In this document: positions 49,301 to 63,907 of the stretch, piece by piece
How positions within the stretch are numbered: the stretch's first letter is position 1
How the letters are laid out: each line of letters starts with the position of its first letter
NCBI GenBank assembly: GCA_013396635.1
Contig: WBMW01005007.1
Location: 1,407,045-1,471,044, forward strand
Length of the DNA: 64,000 bases
Direction: 5' to 3'
Source: Penelope pileata
Lineage: Eukaryota; Chordata; Aves; Galliformes; Cracidae
Program-made: the position numbers and the translations under genes
Notes under the pieces: generated by a model
What the model was told of the DNA's origin: nothing
The model's input: only the letters and a program-made list of their open reading frames with translations
The model's database searches: none

Positions 49301-52300
49301 CACACTTGCTTTGTAGCTTCATCTTTATGGATGGAAGAACTACTGATGCCTTTAACCAGTGTCCCTTTGGTACTGTTGATATCTGTGGCACTCACTTCCT
49401 TTTCAGGAAAACAGGATTTTTTCAGAAGTGTCATAGTAAAATGGCACTGGAAACTGGGTAGTGTGAAAAGCAACAACTGACTTCAGAACATACACAGAAA
49501 ATCCAAATTAATTGACAATTAAGCTCAGGGCATTTTTTTCCAGAACCTAATAGCTGAAAAGTAGGCTCACCTGTGTTCACAGCCTCCTTATCAGTGTGGG
49601 AGATAAAATATTGCAGTGTAGATGGTGGCCTAAATCTGGAAAGCAGTTACAAGCTTTGCAGGAATGGGTCTCTACAGCGGTGTGGTAGTAGGGCAGCAGG
49701 TGCGCTCAGAGCTCGGGCTTTTACAGAGACCTCACTTCAGCAAAGTTTCCATGGGCCTCAGGCACAAAGGCAAAGCAATACTGCTATCGCAGGATTGACA
49801 TCCTCTCTGTACTCTTCACAGTTGTGCTAGTTTGAATCATTTAATATTGTCTGAACAGGATTTTAGATTGGATATTTGTGTGTGTGCATATGTGTGTGTA
49901 TACAGATATTTTTATCTTACTGGAGACTTAATCCTTTGGCAGTCAACTCTGAAGTGCTTTGGAGTGCAGCCAAAATATTACTTTCTGAAATCTTTTGAAG
50001 TTCTTCTTTTCAGAACTGTGAAAATATTTCAATTTTTCACCTCAGACTATCTTTTCTTTCTTTCTCTGTCTTTTTTAAAGGATACTGGCAGCCTTGTCAG
50101 CTTTGCATTATATATCACCACGCATGCTTTGTGAACAACTCCAGATGAAAAGAGGTCTGGCGTTCAACTGCTTTGGCATCCTATGGAGAGGACATGTTCA
50201 AGGACTCCTTATGGATGACTGGGATCTCTGTGCATCACTGCAGGATAATAAAAGTGTACCTGCTTTAAAGATGTTACAAGACCAGAGCGCCTGATAGATG
50301 ACCTCTTCATGAAGATTACTGAATGTTTTGTCATTTACTTCTGTCTCCCAATGACCTTGTAGACCCAGTGATTAGATGCACCAGCTAAAATGGATTCATG
50401 CAAAAGACTGTGCTTTCTGCCTTCCAAAGCTAGCGAGCTCAGTTATTTGCGCAGGAATAATGAGTTATATATTAATGGAATCCAAAAAAGTGATCTGCAT
50501 ATGAGATTAAATCTGTGTTTCAGGGAGGGGGAAAGAAGAGAAGCAGCACCAAAGCAAAGAGAAGCTCACATTCTGGTTTGTCCTGATTTCTGATAGACTG
50601 CTCTGTTACTCCTAGTACTGCTTGCTGTGCTCTTGCTAATTACATCCCATGCTTTTTGGTTGCCTTATTTTTATTTTTTGCTATTTAATTCCTTCCTATT
50701 AGTTGATATAAGCCTTTTTTATTAATCTCTAAAGTATAAAAGAAGGAAGAGAGAGAATAATTCTAAGCTGACACAAGTTTTAATTAAAATACTGTAAAAC
50801 TCCTGACCTTTTTGTTCCTTATCTCAGATGGGCTGCTAAAGCTATAAGGAAATGGCTTAAGATACCTTCATTTCAAAGCATTTTCTCTGTTTTTTCTCCT
50901 TCCTGTTGTTTTCCAGTCAGATGCTCGGCTGTCTTAGTAAACACAGGACATGATTTATCCCATTTTTGACTGTAACAAAAACGTATCTGAATTTTCCTGT
51001 TTCCAGCTTGCAGATGGGAAGAATTTTCATTTGCCATAGAGAAGCTTACTGTGTTTTGTTTTGGATAACAGGAAAGAACAAGATGGCAACACTAATTATT
51101 TATCATTTGTAAATGATTCATTGAGGACTATCACACTATGTTACATCCATCTGCATTAGATATATAGCACATCCTCACAAACTATGTGAATTACGTGTTA
51201 AAATATTACAGCTTTTGGGTTTCCTTATAAATCTGCCTTTTATTCTACCCCGACACAGACACCAGAGACCTGACAGCCCTCTGTGGCTAATTCCCATGCC
51301 AACCGCTGCAGCTTACGCTCCCTTCCAGAGAGAGGGGCTCAGAAAACACCAGATACCCCCCAAAAGCACACAGTTAAAAGAGAAACTGCCCTAGCACCAG
51401 ACATGGAACAGGCTGGTGCCTGTACATGGGAGAAAATATGGCAGAGAAGGAACTTTCTCAGTCATTGTTACATATTTTATGTCTCCTTCATTTTGTGTCT
51501 TATGTCTGGGAATGTGACACAATTAAAAGCTGCTACAGAATCGTCTTTGCTAAATTGATGAAAACTGACCTTATAATGGAACGGAATATCAGAATTAGTA
51601 CTGCCGAACAAAGGAAGCTGCCAAGTTTCTTAGATGAGCTCTAGCATAAGCAAAAAATGTGATTGTCTTTCATTTGATTAATTGTAGTGGCAACAAAAGC
51701 CCCAAATAGCACCATTTATATTGTCAAATGATTCCCTGATGAAAAACTTTCCTTTCATCTAAATAGCATACTGTCACAATAAATGTCAGGGAATAATGGA
51801 TGCATCTAGATTTTCATCAAGACAGGCTGCTTGATGGTGGCTTAGAACTGCAAGAAATATCCTACCGAAAAGAAATCAGGACAACAAAAGTGCTTTTCTG
51901 TACTTCTGAGCCTGGCAAACCTTCCACCCCAAGACATCACCAAGGGCTGCTGCCCTGACACTGCCTGAAAGTTTTACAGCATCTACTGCTTCACTATACG
52001 GCTTTGCTTGCTGTTGATTGAAATTTTATTGAACTGTTTGAGCTGTGATTTTTTCATCAGTTCAACCCTTTCCAAATTTTAAAAGGCAGAATAAGTATTT
52101 CCTTTTGTCAGTTAAAAAGAAAGCCCAGCAGCTTCTTTAGCAAGCACTGGAATTCAGTCTGCATTAAGTATGGGGACCAGGCTTGCAATGCCTGTGCCAA
52201 GGGGGTAGGACACAGTGCATACGGAGACCAGGGCCCCCTCCCCTGAGCAGGGAAGTTGTAGGAGGTCAGTGGGGAAGAAGATGGATTTGACAGGGAGGTC

Positions 52301-54789
52301 ACTTCTGGAGTGAGCCAGAGGCCTCAATGAACGCCTGCAAACTCACTGGCCATGTCTCACCACCTGTGGCTTCCAGAGCGAGAGTCCTTTGTTGCCACTA
52401 GGCTACTGTGAGGACTCCACAAGGAGCCAGCGTATTCCAGGTCACAAGCAGCAACTACCAAGGCTGTCACTGCTCTGCTGCTGGGTGCACGCTGTAGACT
52501 GTGCTTCAGCTTGAAAAGAATGGTAAATTCTACCCACAGGAACAACATTAACATGCACCACCTGCAAAGTTAAACTTTTAAAAGACATAATCTTGTTTTG
52601 CTCCCTTTGCACATACGTGTGAAGACAGCTTTCAGAGATGGAGCAGCACCATTTTCCCATGCGCTACTTTCCTATTCACTAACAGGATGAACTTGTTTTA
52701 GGGATGAATAAGGTTCATGTGGTGAATGAAATGCACGCCGTAAATGAGGAGGGAGATTAAGAGTAGACAGAAAGACTGTCTTTCATCAACTTGAAATTCT
52801 GGGCTTGACTTCCAGCTTCGGGCAGTCAGTCATATGAGGTACAGAAGAAAATGGAAGCTGTGCTTTTATGTTTGAGTTCTATATAATATTATAATGTTAT
52901 GTAAATTGAAGTAGGCTAGTCAAAGTAAGGACCACAGTTAATGGCTTGACTCTCCTCACTCTATCTCCATTTTACATATATGTTTCTGGGACTAAAAGTG
53001 TCTTCATATCTTATGGGAGAGTTCTGAAACAGAAGTGATTTGATTGATTTGAATGATCTCATAAGATGAAGAGCAGCAGAACATTGAGAAGCTGCTCAGT
53101 ATCTGAGCACAGACCATCTCCTGAGCTGACAGAGAGAGAACCTCTATAAAGGAGTTGGTTATGTGGTGATATAATTAAAGGCTTTGTCATAATGACTGCC
53201 TAAAAAGAAATCAGAACTATAGGGGAGAAAGCAGTCTGACTTTGGGCATGTCCTATTTTAGAATGCTAGATGTGGGGCTAGATGGTACCAAGCTGCATTA
53301 CTGTAGCTTTTAATGTTCAAGATCAATATTGATAAATAATCATCCACAATATAGAACAAGGAGAATCACTCCTCTTTCTTCTATGCCACAGGTCCCTACT
53401 TCTGCTACTGGATCATTCTCTTGGAGCAGTAGCTTTGAAGGATTTCTTCAGAGAGATAACTAAATCTATTAGAAATTAGATCAAAACCAAAAATTTTCTA
53501 TATATGCTTAATATCTGTGGCTGCCATTAACTTATAGAGGAGGTAAGGACTAAAGCAGGATTCCTTTCTTTTTTTTTCTTTAAATGTCAAAATAAGAATT
53601 TAGTGCTTAGCTTTAGGAAAATATTTGCAAATGTTGGTGTTAGTATATGATGCGTCAGCCTCCTCACCTGCCAAATGGGGAGGACAGTGCTACATCCCAC
53701 ACAAGCATTCTGCATTGCAGACAGACTGAATCCACGACTGTTCTGTGCTCTGTAAAGCCCTAGGAGAGGAGCGCTCCTGGCCTTCCAGAAGCCAGCCTTC
53801 AAGGAGCACAAATACGAGATGGTTGAATAATGACATAAATCTCAGAGGCAGAAAGGACCTGGGACTAAGCTGTTTAAGTGTGAACAAGATGGAAGTGTGG
53901 AAGATGTCACACTGTCAGTTTAAAAAATCTTCAATGCATTTTTGAGAGAAAATGCAGATATTTGTGTGGCTTAAATCTCTCTTGAATAATTTCAGCATTT
54001 CACTGGGCATGAGAAGGTATTTTTCCTCTCCCTTACATTCTCCAGTACAAGTGCTGCCTACCGGCAACCAAAAGGTGGACGATTAGTGGACTATCTAATC
54101 ATTATTAGTGATTAGATTAAGATCAATAACTATTTCTTCTGCATGGTTAGAAGTAATTGTCCATGATGAAGATTGAACCGTTCAACAAATTAGCAACTCA
54201 ATATGGCCTTATAACTGTCAGGCTTTCAGTCTTGAGTCTTCACGTCAATCTCTCTTTTGCCCCAGGGAACAAGCTTTACCCTATTTCTCACTGTAGGGCA
54301 AAAATGTTTTGGAGGTGGTCTACTGTTGATGAACACTGAGCATTATTTCTAGGAAAAGATGCAGTAGGAAGTGTAGCTTCTCTATGGGATTACACAAAGC
54401 TTTCTTCTCAAAAGCAAGGAAGTAAATTAAACCCAGTCTTCTGGTAAAGACTATTTTTCCTTGTCTGAACCTGTTTAAATGCATATCAGCCACTCCTGAC
54501 AGTTGTGAGTTGCCAGTAAGGGAGCTTCCTCTGGGGAAAGTTAGCAAAACTGGCCCGACTGGATGATTTGCGTCAGGCATTAACTCTCTACATCAGGTGT
54601 TCAGCTGCTGCCTGGCAGCACAGAAAGACCGTAGACCTCATCTTTAAATGTAGTTGTTTTAATAGAGAAGGAAACATTACCAAGAGCCTCAGAAAACCAG
54701 AAAATCATCTCCATTTTCTGGGCGTAAGAGGTGCCCAGCAGCTGATGTGATATAATTCCTGTACATACCTGGTGGGTTGCAGGAAGCTT

Positions 54790-54814
54790 GTTTTTTTTTT
54801 TTGCCTTTTTTTTT
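54790..54814 (+). repeat. Poly-T tract
   Basis: Two T runs separated by GCC. Produces a lysine-rich minus-strand frame that is not a gene. Confidence 0.85.
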
Positions 54815-55027
54815 CTATTGTTGCAATATGGTAAACTAATACTAAAATAAGCAGGCATCTCTTCCCAAGGAAGGAGAGGAGCCACTGGGAAGAGCCAGGG
54901 CTGGAGCTCAGGATCTGTATGGGCTCTTGCGTGTATGGGGAATCCTCCTGAGGGGTGTGCGGCATTTCTGTAAAACAGTGCTCCCGTGCCACCTGTCTTT
55001 AAGTACTGAGTTCTCTGCACAGACAGC

Positions 55028-55098
55028 TTTCTTTCTTCCTTGTTTGTTTTTTTGTTTGTTCATTTGTTTTTTGCTTTTTTTTTTTTTTCCTTTTTCCA
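55028..55098 (+). repeat. T-rich / (TTTG)n low-complexity tract
   Basis: TTTC, TTTG and long T runs over about 70 bp. The Lys-rich minus-strand frame across it (54908-55099) is a shadow of the tract. Confidence 0.85.
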
Positions 55099-57746
55099 TT
55101 CAGGCTTGCTTCTTTGTGTCACAGATGAAGAGTTATTTCTGACAGAAAGATGACACAGAGCTAAGGGAAAGTCCATGCAATTGTGCTGGGGAATTGAGGT
55201 CAAAAGGTAAACACTGCTGGATGCAGTGCTTTCTGCCAGTTGCCTGTTGCTCATGCTGCTGCAAGCAGAGGTGCTGAGGCTACCCGCAGCCAGCAGAGCT
55301 CAGAGAGCTCCAGATGCAAGAGAAAAACACACACAAAGCAAATTTCTCAGCACAGTGCGCAGTGCAAAGCAGTTTGTTTTCTCCCTGGGTCTTGCTCCTG
55401 CACCTGGGCTGTGCACTGCCCAGTCTCTTGCAGACAGGGTGTGCCTCATGTTGAAGGTGATGATACCTATCTAAAAAAACATCAAGAAGAAGAAAAAGGC
55501 TCTGAGTGCTTTACAAGTTGTGGTATTGCAGCCGGCTGGGTTATGCCGACTGGGCTGGAATGTAAAGCCTGGATCTTGCAGGGAAAATTATTTCTCCTTA
55601 GACCTGCTGCCATTTCTGTCCTACTGGGAGTTAACTGTGCTGTGGATTGTGGCTTTATTTGATGACTCAAGTGGCTGTAGCACCTGAACCAGCCCCAGAT
55701 GACGCTTCTGCTGTGCCTTCGCTCTGTGTGGCCATCTTATTCGATGAGTATTCACAGACCTCCAGAATCTTCCTTTAACACTGATCACGATGTAACTGGA
55801 AACAAGAATGAAAGTGAAGGGTCCAGTGTCCAGCCACTTCCACAGCCATGCCATATGTAATACTGAAAATATCTGAGAAAGGTAACTAAGAATGAGCAAA
55901 AGTGAAATGCCACTCGGATGTTGCTGGAGAAGAGAGTAAAAAGGCTATGGAAACCTTAATGTCTTTATACACCCCTCTCTTGAGTCTGGACATGAAATGT
56001 CCAGGGAGGGAAAGACAGACTGAGCTTTCAAAGCTGTCTAAAGGATTTCTATGCCCACTTTTACTTGTATTTTTTGTAAACTGCCCCCCAGCTCCCTTAT
56101 TCAGTTGTGAAATACCTCTGTGTAGATGAATGTCCTGAAGTCATTAAATGAGTCAACAGCTGAACTGGGGACAGAGCTCGAGGTCAGGTGGTGGTGCACC
56201 AAGTTTGTCCCCAGCAGCATGACTGCTGCCATATATCAGCACTATGTTCATGGATCTGTGTAAATTCTGCTTTCAGGGACAATGGAAGGGCAAAACTCTC
56301 TCATTCTGTGTTTTTGAAAGTATATTACAACTATATTACCCAAGGGCAAAGAGCAGGGCACACAGCAGAGCCACCTCTCAGAAAGGGAAATAGGGCTCAG
56401 AAGGAAAAGCTCTCAGTATCTCTGGGGAACTGCAGCCTGACATGCACGGCCGCCTCACAATTGAGGCTGGTGAAGGCATGGCATAAAATGATGAGAATAA
56501 CAAGCACCAGCAGCAAAAAGAGGTCAGCCAAAGATCCTCATGACTGTAAAACAGAGCTTGGGGTTGGAAGTGAAGTTTTAGGAATCTCAGAAGTTTGAGC
56601 ACAGGTACTGGACAAGTTTCTCAAGGAAAATGACGTAAATCAGGGCTTAGGGTGATTCATACACGCTGAGGATCTTAGCACTTAAAGGCTTCAGTTTCTA
56701 AATGAACATTGCACAGGCGTACATGGGAATCTTGGCACATTTACTAATGTTGCCGGGTATTCCAGGCAGTATTTTTAAGCAGAAAGAAGAAATACTCACC
56801 AAAGTACCTGCCAAATTAAAGTAGAATTGAATGGGTTTTGCTTAGGTGTTAAATACATCCCTGGAAAACACATAGCTCTTACCTCCATCCCCAGACAAAA
56901 AGATCTGTTTGTCAGTGATTTTTTAAGTCCCTAAGGCACTTAAAACCTCCTGTACTGTAAGCTTTTGAGAACATCGTTCAGGTTCAACTCCCACAGCAGC
57001 TGCCACACCCAGTGGTTGTATTTAAGCATTTTGCTTTGGTAATTTCGCAGTCTGTCTATCTGAGGGCTAGCTAACAAGGGCTGCTAAAGAATGAAGGACC
57101 AGCTCTTCAGGTCTGTCCAAACGCAAGTCAGAGCAGCACAAGGGACTTTGTCACAGGGGAGGGTCTAGCTGTAGCCTTTAGGGATATGTTCCAGTTACTC
57201 AGTGCAGCCCTGCCTGCCTTTCTGGTAAGAGAAAAGCAAGCTGTGCCCTCTGTCCCCTGTGCCACTAAGGAGTGTGAAGGCTGCAGCCATCAGCCCTCCC
57301 AGTGCTCAGGAAGCAGCAGGAGGGACACTACTCTCGAGTGTAGGCGCAGGATCTGCACGCAGGCCACAGGCATATTTGGCAGCCTGTGCTGCTGGGCGTT
57401 CAGGAAAATGATGGTTCCCAAATTAGGGAAGTAGGATGGACAGGCCTGCTCAGCAGCACTGGGGAAAATGGTCTCACTTTGGCCTTCGCAAGTCTGTCAC
57501 CGGGAGCAGGGGAAACAGCTCTTATCCAGGTACTGACTCCTTTCGTGGCCCTCTGCCCTCTGCAGCACTGAATACACTCTTGGTGCATTGCAAAGACACA
57601 CTGCGTAAGACTCAAAGGGCATCAAAGGAGTGGGTCAGAGCCTCCTCCACCTAGGCAGGCCACCTCTCCGGGGAGGAGGTCTCCAGGCCCTGTTCTGATA
57701 CAGACACAGGGCAGCACGGGGCACTGAGAGCCCCACACACCATAAC

Positions 57747-57775
57747 GTGGCGTGGGGGGATGGATCCCACGCCAC
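57747..57775. repeat. GC-rich inverted repeat
   Basis: Arms GTGGCGTGGG (57747-57756) and CCCACGCCAC (57766-57775) with a 9-base loop, in a GC-richer, CpG-containing patch at 57640-57790. Confidence 0.9.
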
Positions 57776-60130
57776 CGACACGTTGCATGGTGTGCAATAA
57801 GTAAGTAGGTGGATTGAATGTCATAGACACGTACCACTCCTAAACTCTTATCTGTCTGCACTGGTATCTATGCCAGCTGCTTCTCCACCTACCTAGAGGC
57901 CTTTTGCTTATGGAAACCCACAACTCACAATGATATTTTACTTCTGTAGAGATACACTGCTTACGCCCACTTTTGCAACTGAGTGGATAACAGATGCTCT
58001 TTCTCGGTACCAAACTGACCTGCTTTCTCAGGTTGGAGCAGTCCTTTTTCACGTGATTTACTGAGAACCAGAAGCTGAATTAGCAAAGAAAGAATGCTGT
58101 GCTGGCTTTTGAGTTGGATAGGATTTACCTGTAGCACTGGAAAGGGCAGCCTGCTCTCCTGCTTCTGCTCTCATCCACCACCTCTGTTTTGGAGCTCACA
58201 GCATTCACCAAAATGATTGCCTAGGACCAGCTATGGGCCTGTGGCAGTACCACGCGCTTGGCTGCATGACATCCCCTGCCTCCCTTTTGCTAATACCCCT
58301 TTTGAAAATCTCATGCAGATAAAAATAGACCTTGATATACACTATAAAGTCTGCTTCTTCTTCCCAGTGATTTGCAGACAGGTACTTGCCAAGTATCTAA
58401 TGACTCATTTATTTGGGGAAAAAAACACCACAACAATACAATCTGCAAAACCACACTTCTCCCACTCTCATGTAAAAAACATTTTCAACAGCCACTCACA
58501 GATTGTGCAGGACAGCTATTAGCAACCTGCTCCTCTGTTCTTCCCTACACAGTGACAAACACATCTCCAGGAGCCTGGTTACCATTGCCTTTTGCTGCTG
58601 GTAGCCACTTTGTGCAAAGCGGGCATAGCACATTAGTCAAACAACAGAAACTCAGCTTACCAAGTGGGGCTGGAGTGGGTGAGCATGGACCGAGCTGGTG
58701 GAGATTCCAATGCTCTGTCCTTGGCAGGAGGGTGGAGACTGAAGCAAAAGCATTCTAAGCTGCTTTGCTGATCTGTGGTCCTGGGCCAGTCATCCATTTG
58801 CTCAGTGTATTGCTTTATTTTAGATGGGCTTTTTTGGCAACTTGTGATCACAACCATTTCATCTGAACCCCCTGCATAACAGAAGCCTAGCAATTCAACC
58901 CTGTGAATCCTTCACTGGTTTGGAGACTTAAAGGAAATTTGCTTAAATCTCCCAACCATCTGCTACAATGCTCAATTAACTTGACATTTCAGATTTACTT
59001 ACTTCTAATTGAAAGCTTTCAGACTTCTGTCTCCTAGCCTTGGATTTCATTATGCCTTTTCTTAGGTTAGATTAAGAGAAACACAGTCAAAGACAGGTAA
59101 TTTTGTTGCCTTTTTACCTGTTGCATTACCCGCCCTCGGGGCTGGAGCCACAGGACTTTGGAAAGGCTCTGGAAATCTAGAGGCTAATAAGGCAGCTTTA
59201 GCAGGCTGGAGCATCTGGCCTTCTACATATTTTCCTTCAGCACTTCCACCAACTGTTGTTTGCTCATATCTACTGGAGTCTGTTTACATAGATTTTACCC
59301 AATCTGCTCTTTCTGGTAATGTTCATATTGTTGTATATTTATGTGGAGACTTTTTTATTTTTTTAAATAAAAAAGAGCATACGAACTGAAATATTTATGT
59401 GGTCTAAAATGACTTCAACTGCAACAATCATCGTCCATGTGCTCAAAGCACAACAATACAAAAACTGAAACTGTGTTGAAAAAAGTAAAACTTGCTGGGC
59501 TTGTTATGCTAGTCAGGCTGTTTGGAAAGCCATGCATAAGACGATCAGTACTACCTTCCTATGTGAATACTGCTATTTGAGAAAGAACTGATTTGCACAG
59601 CATATGTGTAACTACTTACAGACCAGATAACAATTGCTATAATATTTCTTAGATAATTCTCAGATGTCACCATCATGCTTATTCCTATGTTCATCACACT
59701 GGATTTACTCTGGATATTTTATATTTATATTTATTTATAGTAAATGTCTTAGGACCTTAGGAAATGCAAGGAACTGAAGGGCTGATTCCAATATCACGTC
59801 TGTGTTATATATGGCAATCAGTACTGAATTAGGTTTTAAGTGTTATGCGTCACCTACAGCCCTGTGACCACACAGCTACATAGGAGCAGCCTCCCCGAAT
59901 GCCACAGGTAAGAGCTTACACATGCAGCAGGGTCGGGATCAGACGCTGTGGGCTGGCTCCTACAAACAGTAACTGCTTGCAAGGATGGTGCCAGCAGCAA
60001 CCTGCACTGGGTGCTCTGGGGCTCTGCTGTGGTAGCCTGAGGATGTTCTTCTAGTTGGGTCCACTTGATCAGCAGAATATTTACTAGGGGATAATTTGCC
60101 TAGACTTATATAAAATAGGATAAAATCAGC

Positions 60131-60155
60131 ACAACAAAACAAACAAACAAAAACA
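60131..60155 (+). repeat. (CAAA)n simple repeat
   Basis: Short run of ACAA/CAAA units. Confidence 0.75.
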
Positions 60156-61027
60156 TCAAAAAAAGCAACCTCTACAAGCGAAGAGACTGAACTTGTTGGC
60201 ACTTACCGCTGAGTGTAATGTCATTCTCTGTTCTCCAGCAGTGCAGCAGTTGCAGGTGGACTGAATCCTCAGACATGGGCTTCTGCAAGGCCAGATCCAA
60301 ACTAGGGAGTCACTACAAACACACCTAGTTGCAGGTCTAAAGAGAAAAAGAGCTAGATTTTCTATGTTTAAAATCACTTGGGTCTGGAAAATCTCAGCAG
60401 TGCTCCAGCAAAAGCATTCATACTCTCATTTTGCTGAGTCCCAGAGTGAGGGATATTGTGGTTCAGGAGTCACCAAAAAGCCACAGTGTGCGTGAGCGAC
60501 AGAGCCCGAGTAAGGAGTCCCAGCACTTTGCTATAAAAGGCATCAGTAAAGGAGGCACAAGATGTCTGGGATGGGTCAATGCCTATTGCTTATATCTGTC
60601 AAAAAAGCATATCTGAGTTTCTCTAATGGCAGCTGACACCTCACAGAGTCAAACACACACAGAGAGGACTTCCAGCATAGGGATGAGCTTTTCATGTGTC
60701 TTTGGGAAGGAAAAGTTCCTGTCATTTCCATTCAACTGTCTTCCACAACTTGTGAGCCAAAATGCACACCTGTGGTGCTCCTGATTTTCATTAGGAGGCC
60801 AAACAGTTGTTTTATTTTTGTTTTCTAAACAAATCTCCAACCCTCCACCACCTTGCCTACATGCAACACTCTAACCAACACCTACCTTCATTTGAGCATC
60901 CCATCATCTCTCTCAGAGGATGCTGAAAAACCCTGGAACAACGGATTAATAGACATGGCTGTTTTCTACTTTGGAAACAAAAATTAACAATCTTGGCATT
61001 CTATTTTTAAATAATAAATAGAAAATA

Positions 61028-61033
61028 TTTATT
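61028..61033 (-). terminator. Candidate distal GRM1 polyadenylation signal AATAAA
   Basis: Plus-strand TTTATT, followed on the minus strand by a U-rich element in 60970-61000. Chosen as the likely main end because the proximal AATAAA at 63754 sits in low-complexity sequence only about 150 nt after the stop. Confidence 0.35.
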
Positions 61034-63733
61034 TTACAGCATTTTCAAGATCATTTTGACAAAAAGGCAGTTTTCATCAAGCATTTGACAGACCAAAAGA
61101 AAGAACTTTTACAGGAAGCTTCATAGCCCGTACAACTACATACACAATGTGAGTTCTTGCTCTTTAGATATATTTATGTGTATGTTTCCAGTTTTAACAA
61201 TTACAAACTAAAAGCTAATATACTGAATTTCAAGAAAACTCCTACTCATTATATATAATTACATTACAGTAATAAAGTCAGTGCTTAATATGTTCAAAAT
61301 ATGTTCAGAATAGGCAGATATGAAAACCATAGTACCTTGCCATGTTGTCATCTCCCCATCTATATGAGCCTGTTATGATTTTTTTTTCTCATCTATATCA
61401 TTTCTTCAAAGATTGGCTTTCTACTACTAGCCCTGTGCTACCAACAACATATGTTTTTGGAAAAAGCATGAGAAATCTTATACTAAGATTATAACAAGAT
61501 GATAGAATTCATTGCCATTGCAGTGATCAGCAAAGAAAATATAGCATTTTCTCATTGCCTTCATGAGTAATCAGCATTATAAAAAGAACAAGACAAAACA
61601 AGAACAACAACAAAAAAATCCCCCTAAAAGCCTCAAGCAGACAAAAGTCAACCAACTGACCCTCAGGTGGCTTTAGTTCATTATAAAGCAGAAACATCAA
61701 GCTACTGACAAAGACATAACTGTGCCTTTGGGCAAAGTCAGTTCATGCTTTCCACATCAGGATGATGACAGCAATCGGCCACTAGTCATACTGAAAGGAG
61801 CAAACAATGTGAAAAGAGGATGAGTAAAACAGACTCCATCCCGTTTTGAACATCAGCCAAATCTCCCGATACCACTATAATTAGATGACAATAAAGAGAT
61901 TCGGATCTTAAGAGGAGACTTGGTGACAGGCAGCAGGACTTCTTAAAATTCAAGTGAAAAAGAAAGAAAAAACAGAAATCTGATGAATTCAGAAAAACTC
62001 TGACAGAATATTCACAAGCACAGTTATAAATATTCCTTTAAGATATCTTTGGAAATAAAGCTTAGAATTATGAGATGGATTCTTAGCTAAATTCAAGAGT
62101 ACAATCAAAGTTCATAGCAGCTATAATCCTGTCCTGAATATATGTAACATTCACATTTATGAATCAGATAATAATAACTAAGTTCAAGCCACAGCAATCA
62201 GAGCTGGACTTTGAACATGCCAGCCATTAACGGAACTTCAGATTAGATCCATCTCTAAGAAATATAGGAAGTACAGTGGAGGAGGAATGAATGGCAGAGT
62301 ACAGCTGCCCAGAAGTGACCTTTTAGATAAAAGATAGTATCTTATATAGAAGAAATGAAAGTGTATGGATAAATCTAATAAATAGATTCAAAGAATGGTT
62401 TAGAACAAACGTGGGGAATTTATGCACACATTAAGCACTGATGAAAGTTCCTGTCCAGACATGATCTTATTTTTAATTATCTGAAGCAACAAAAACAGGT
62501 TAAATACTTTTCCTGTCTCATTAAAGACTTTACTGGTATGTGCAAGATTTCTAAACCAGACTTCTTTGTGTTTTCATTTTCTTTCATTATCAACCACATA
62601 CTTGCTGCAAAACATAATGTAACAAGTTCTCAATGCACTGGTTATTAATGCCATAGGTCTACTTCATAAAATATCTGCAAAATAAAGCACCCTATTATAA
62701 GAGTAACAACTGTCTCAGCTTGTGTATGAAAAAAAATGTGTTAGCACAGCATACAAACCTCCAAAGATCTATTGAATGTTTGTAACAATGTGATATAAAA
62801 TATGATTGAAACATAAAAATATTCATAGTATATTTTTAAGACAATCTTCCAGTGGTAGTTATTGGACATTACATTTCACACGTACTGTACACACGCATAC
62901 AGAGACACAAACATACGCTCACTCTTGCTTTGAGACTGACTCTAAAGCCTCCGGTGAGGAATTGCCTTTCCGAGTAATAGTTGTTGCTCTAAGTATACAG
63001 CTATTTTCCAATGCATTTGATTCCATCGTAACACAAAGGAATGGTGTAATCACACGGCAAATATGTTGTATTATGAAAAGTTAGTCAATAAATATTGTTC
63101 TGCTACAGTAAATGTTGTGTAACAGTTTAGCCAACATGGTTTGCAATCGTATACAAAAGGGCAGTTTTTCTAAGTCTTTATCATATTACAAGTACTACAG
63201 CAAGGGCTTTCATCAAAAACCTCTCAAGTCTTGGTAGCAATCGTCGCTTTGTTCACAATTAGCCTTAAAAAAAAGCCCAGATCCCCCAAAAAGCAGCCTA
63301 GTACGAAGAACAAATTGTTCCAACAGAAGACGTTAAGAGCCATGTGCTTTCACATTATCTCAGCTCCCCTCTCCCCAGCACGTTATGTGTTTATATCACC
63401 TGCAGAAAGCAGGAAAAGTGATTTATGCATATGTATCTTGTACAGAAGCAGGTTCGCTCCTCCTCACTGCACTCCCTCTTCCAGCTCCCAGACCTGCTGT
63501 TGCGATAGCAGGCAGGTTGCAGTCGTGATACGCGCTAGAGACTTCTCCCAGGTTGTGCTTCCCAGAGTCCTCTTCGACCATTTCCAAGAGAGGGTGTGAC
63601 TAAGTGTGATTTTTTTTCCTGTGTTTTTTTTTGCTATAGAAGTTGTCTATTGGGTTTGTGCTTTGTTTTTCCTATCGTTTTCTCAAAGTACAACAATTTA
63701 ACAGCTAGAGAATGTTGAGCCCTCAGAATGGTT

Positions 63734-63756
63734 TTCTTTTTCTTTTTTTTTTTTTT
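63734..63756 (+). repeat. Poly-T tract in GRM1 3' UTR
   Basis: T-rich run, A-rich on the transcript strand, just after the GRM1 stop and overlapping an AATAAA hexamer. Such tracts often cause internal priming in cDNA data. Confidence 0.85.
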
Positions 63757-63907
63757 ATTCTTTAAGTGCAGGATAAAGTTTTTCCCTTTCATGTGTGACT
63801 TTGCTCTCTGCTTCCTCTCTGCCACCCCTGGGGACATGTCTCCCCAGGCCCTAACAGCAGGCAGCTGCCAAAGTCCTTCGTGTCACATCTCTCGCAGCGT
63901 CCATGCT

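Larger units (their letters stand above)
45731..61004. other. Intergenic between GRM1 and RAB32, distal part
   Basis: About 15 kb with no recognisable gene, RNA gene or CR1 copy. There are many open frames of 60-180 codons on both strands, none with a known domain. Simple T-rich tracts at 46381, 54790 and 55028; a GC-rich hairpin at 57747-57775. Confidence 0.55.
61005..63907 (-). other. GRM1: Probable GRM1 3' UTR
   Basis: AT-rich sequence downstream of the GRM1 stop on the minus strand, with no recognisable coding potential and no CR1 insertion. Minus-strand signals are AATAAA at 63754-63759 (inside a poly-T/A run), ATTAAA at 62472-62477 and AATAAA at 61028-61033. The last is followed (leftward) by a U-rich stretch suited to 3' processing. 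A UTR of about 2.9 kb is therefore inferred; several alternative ends are possible. Confidence 0.45.

Noticed and set aside
54601..55099. 139-codon and Lys-rich minus-strand frames
   Set aside because: The Lys-rich parts come from T-rich simple repeats; no family recognised.
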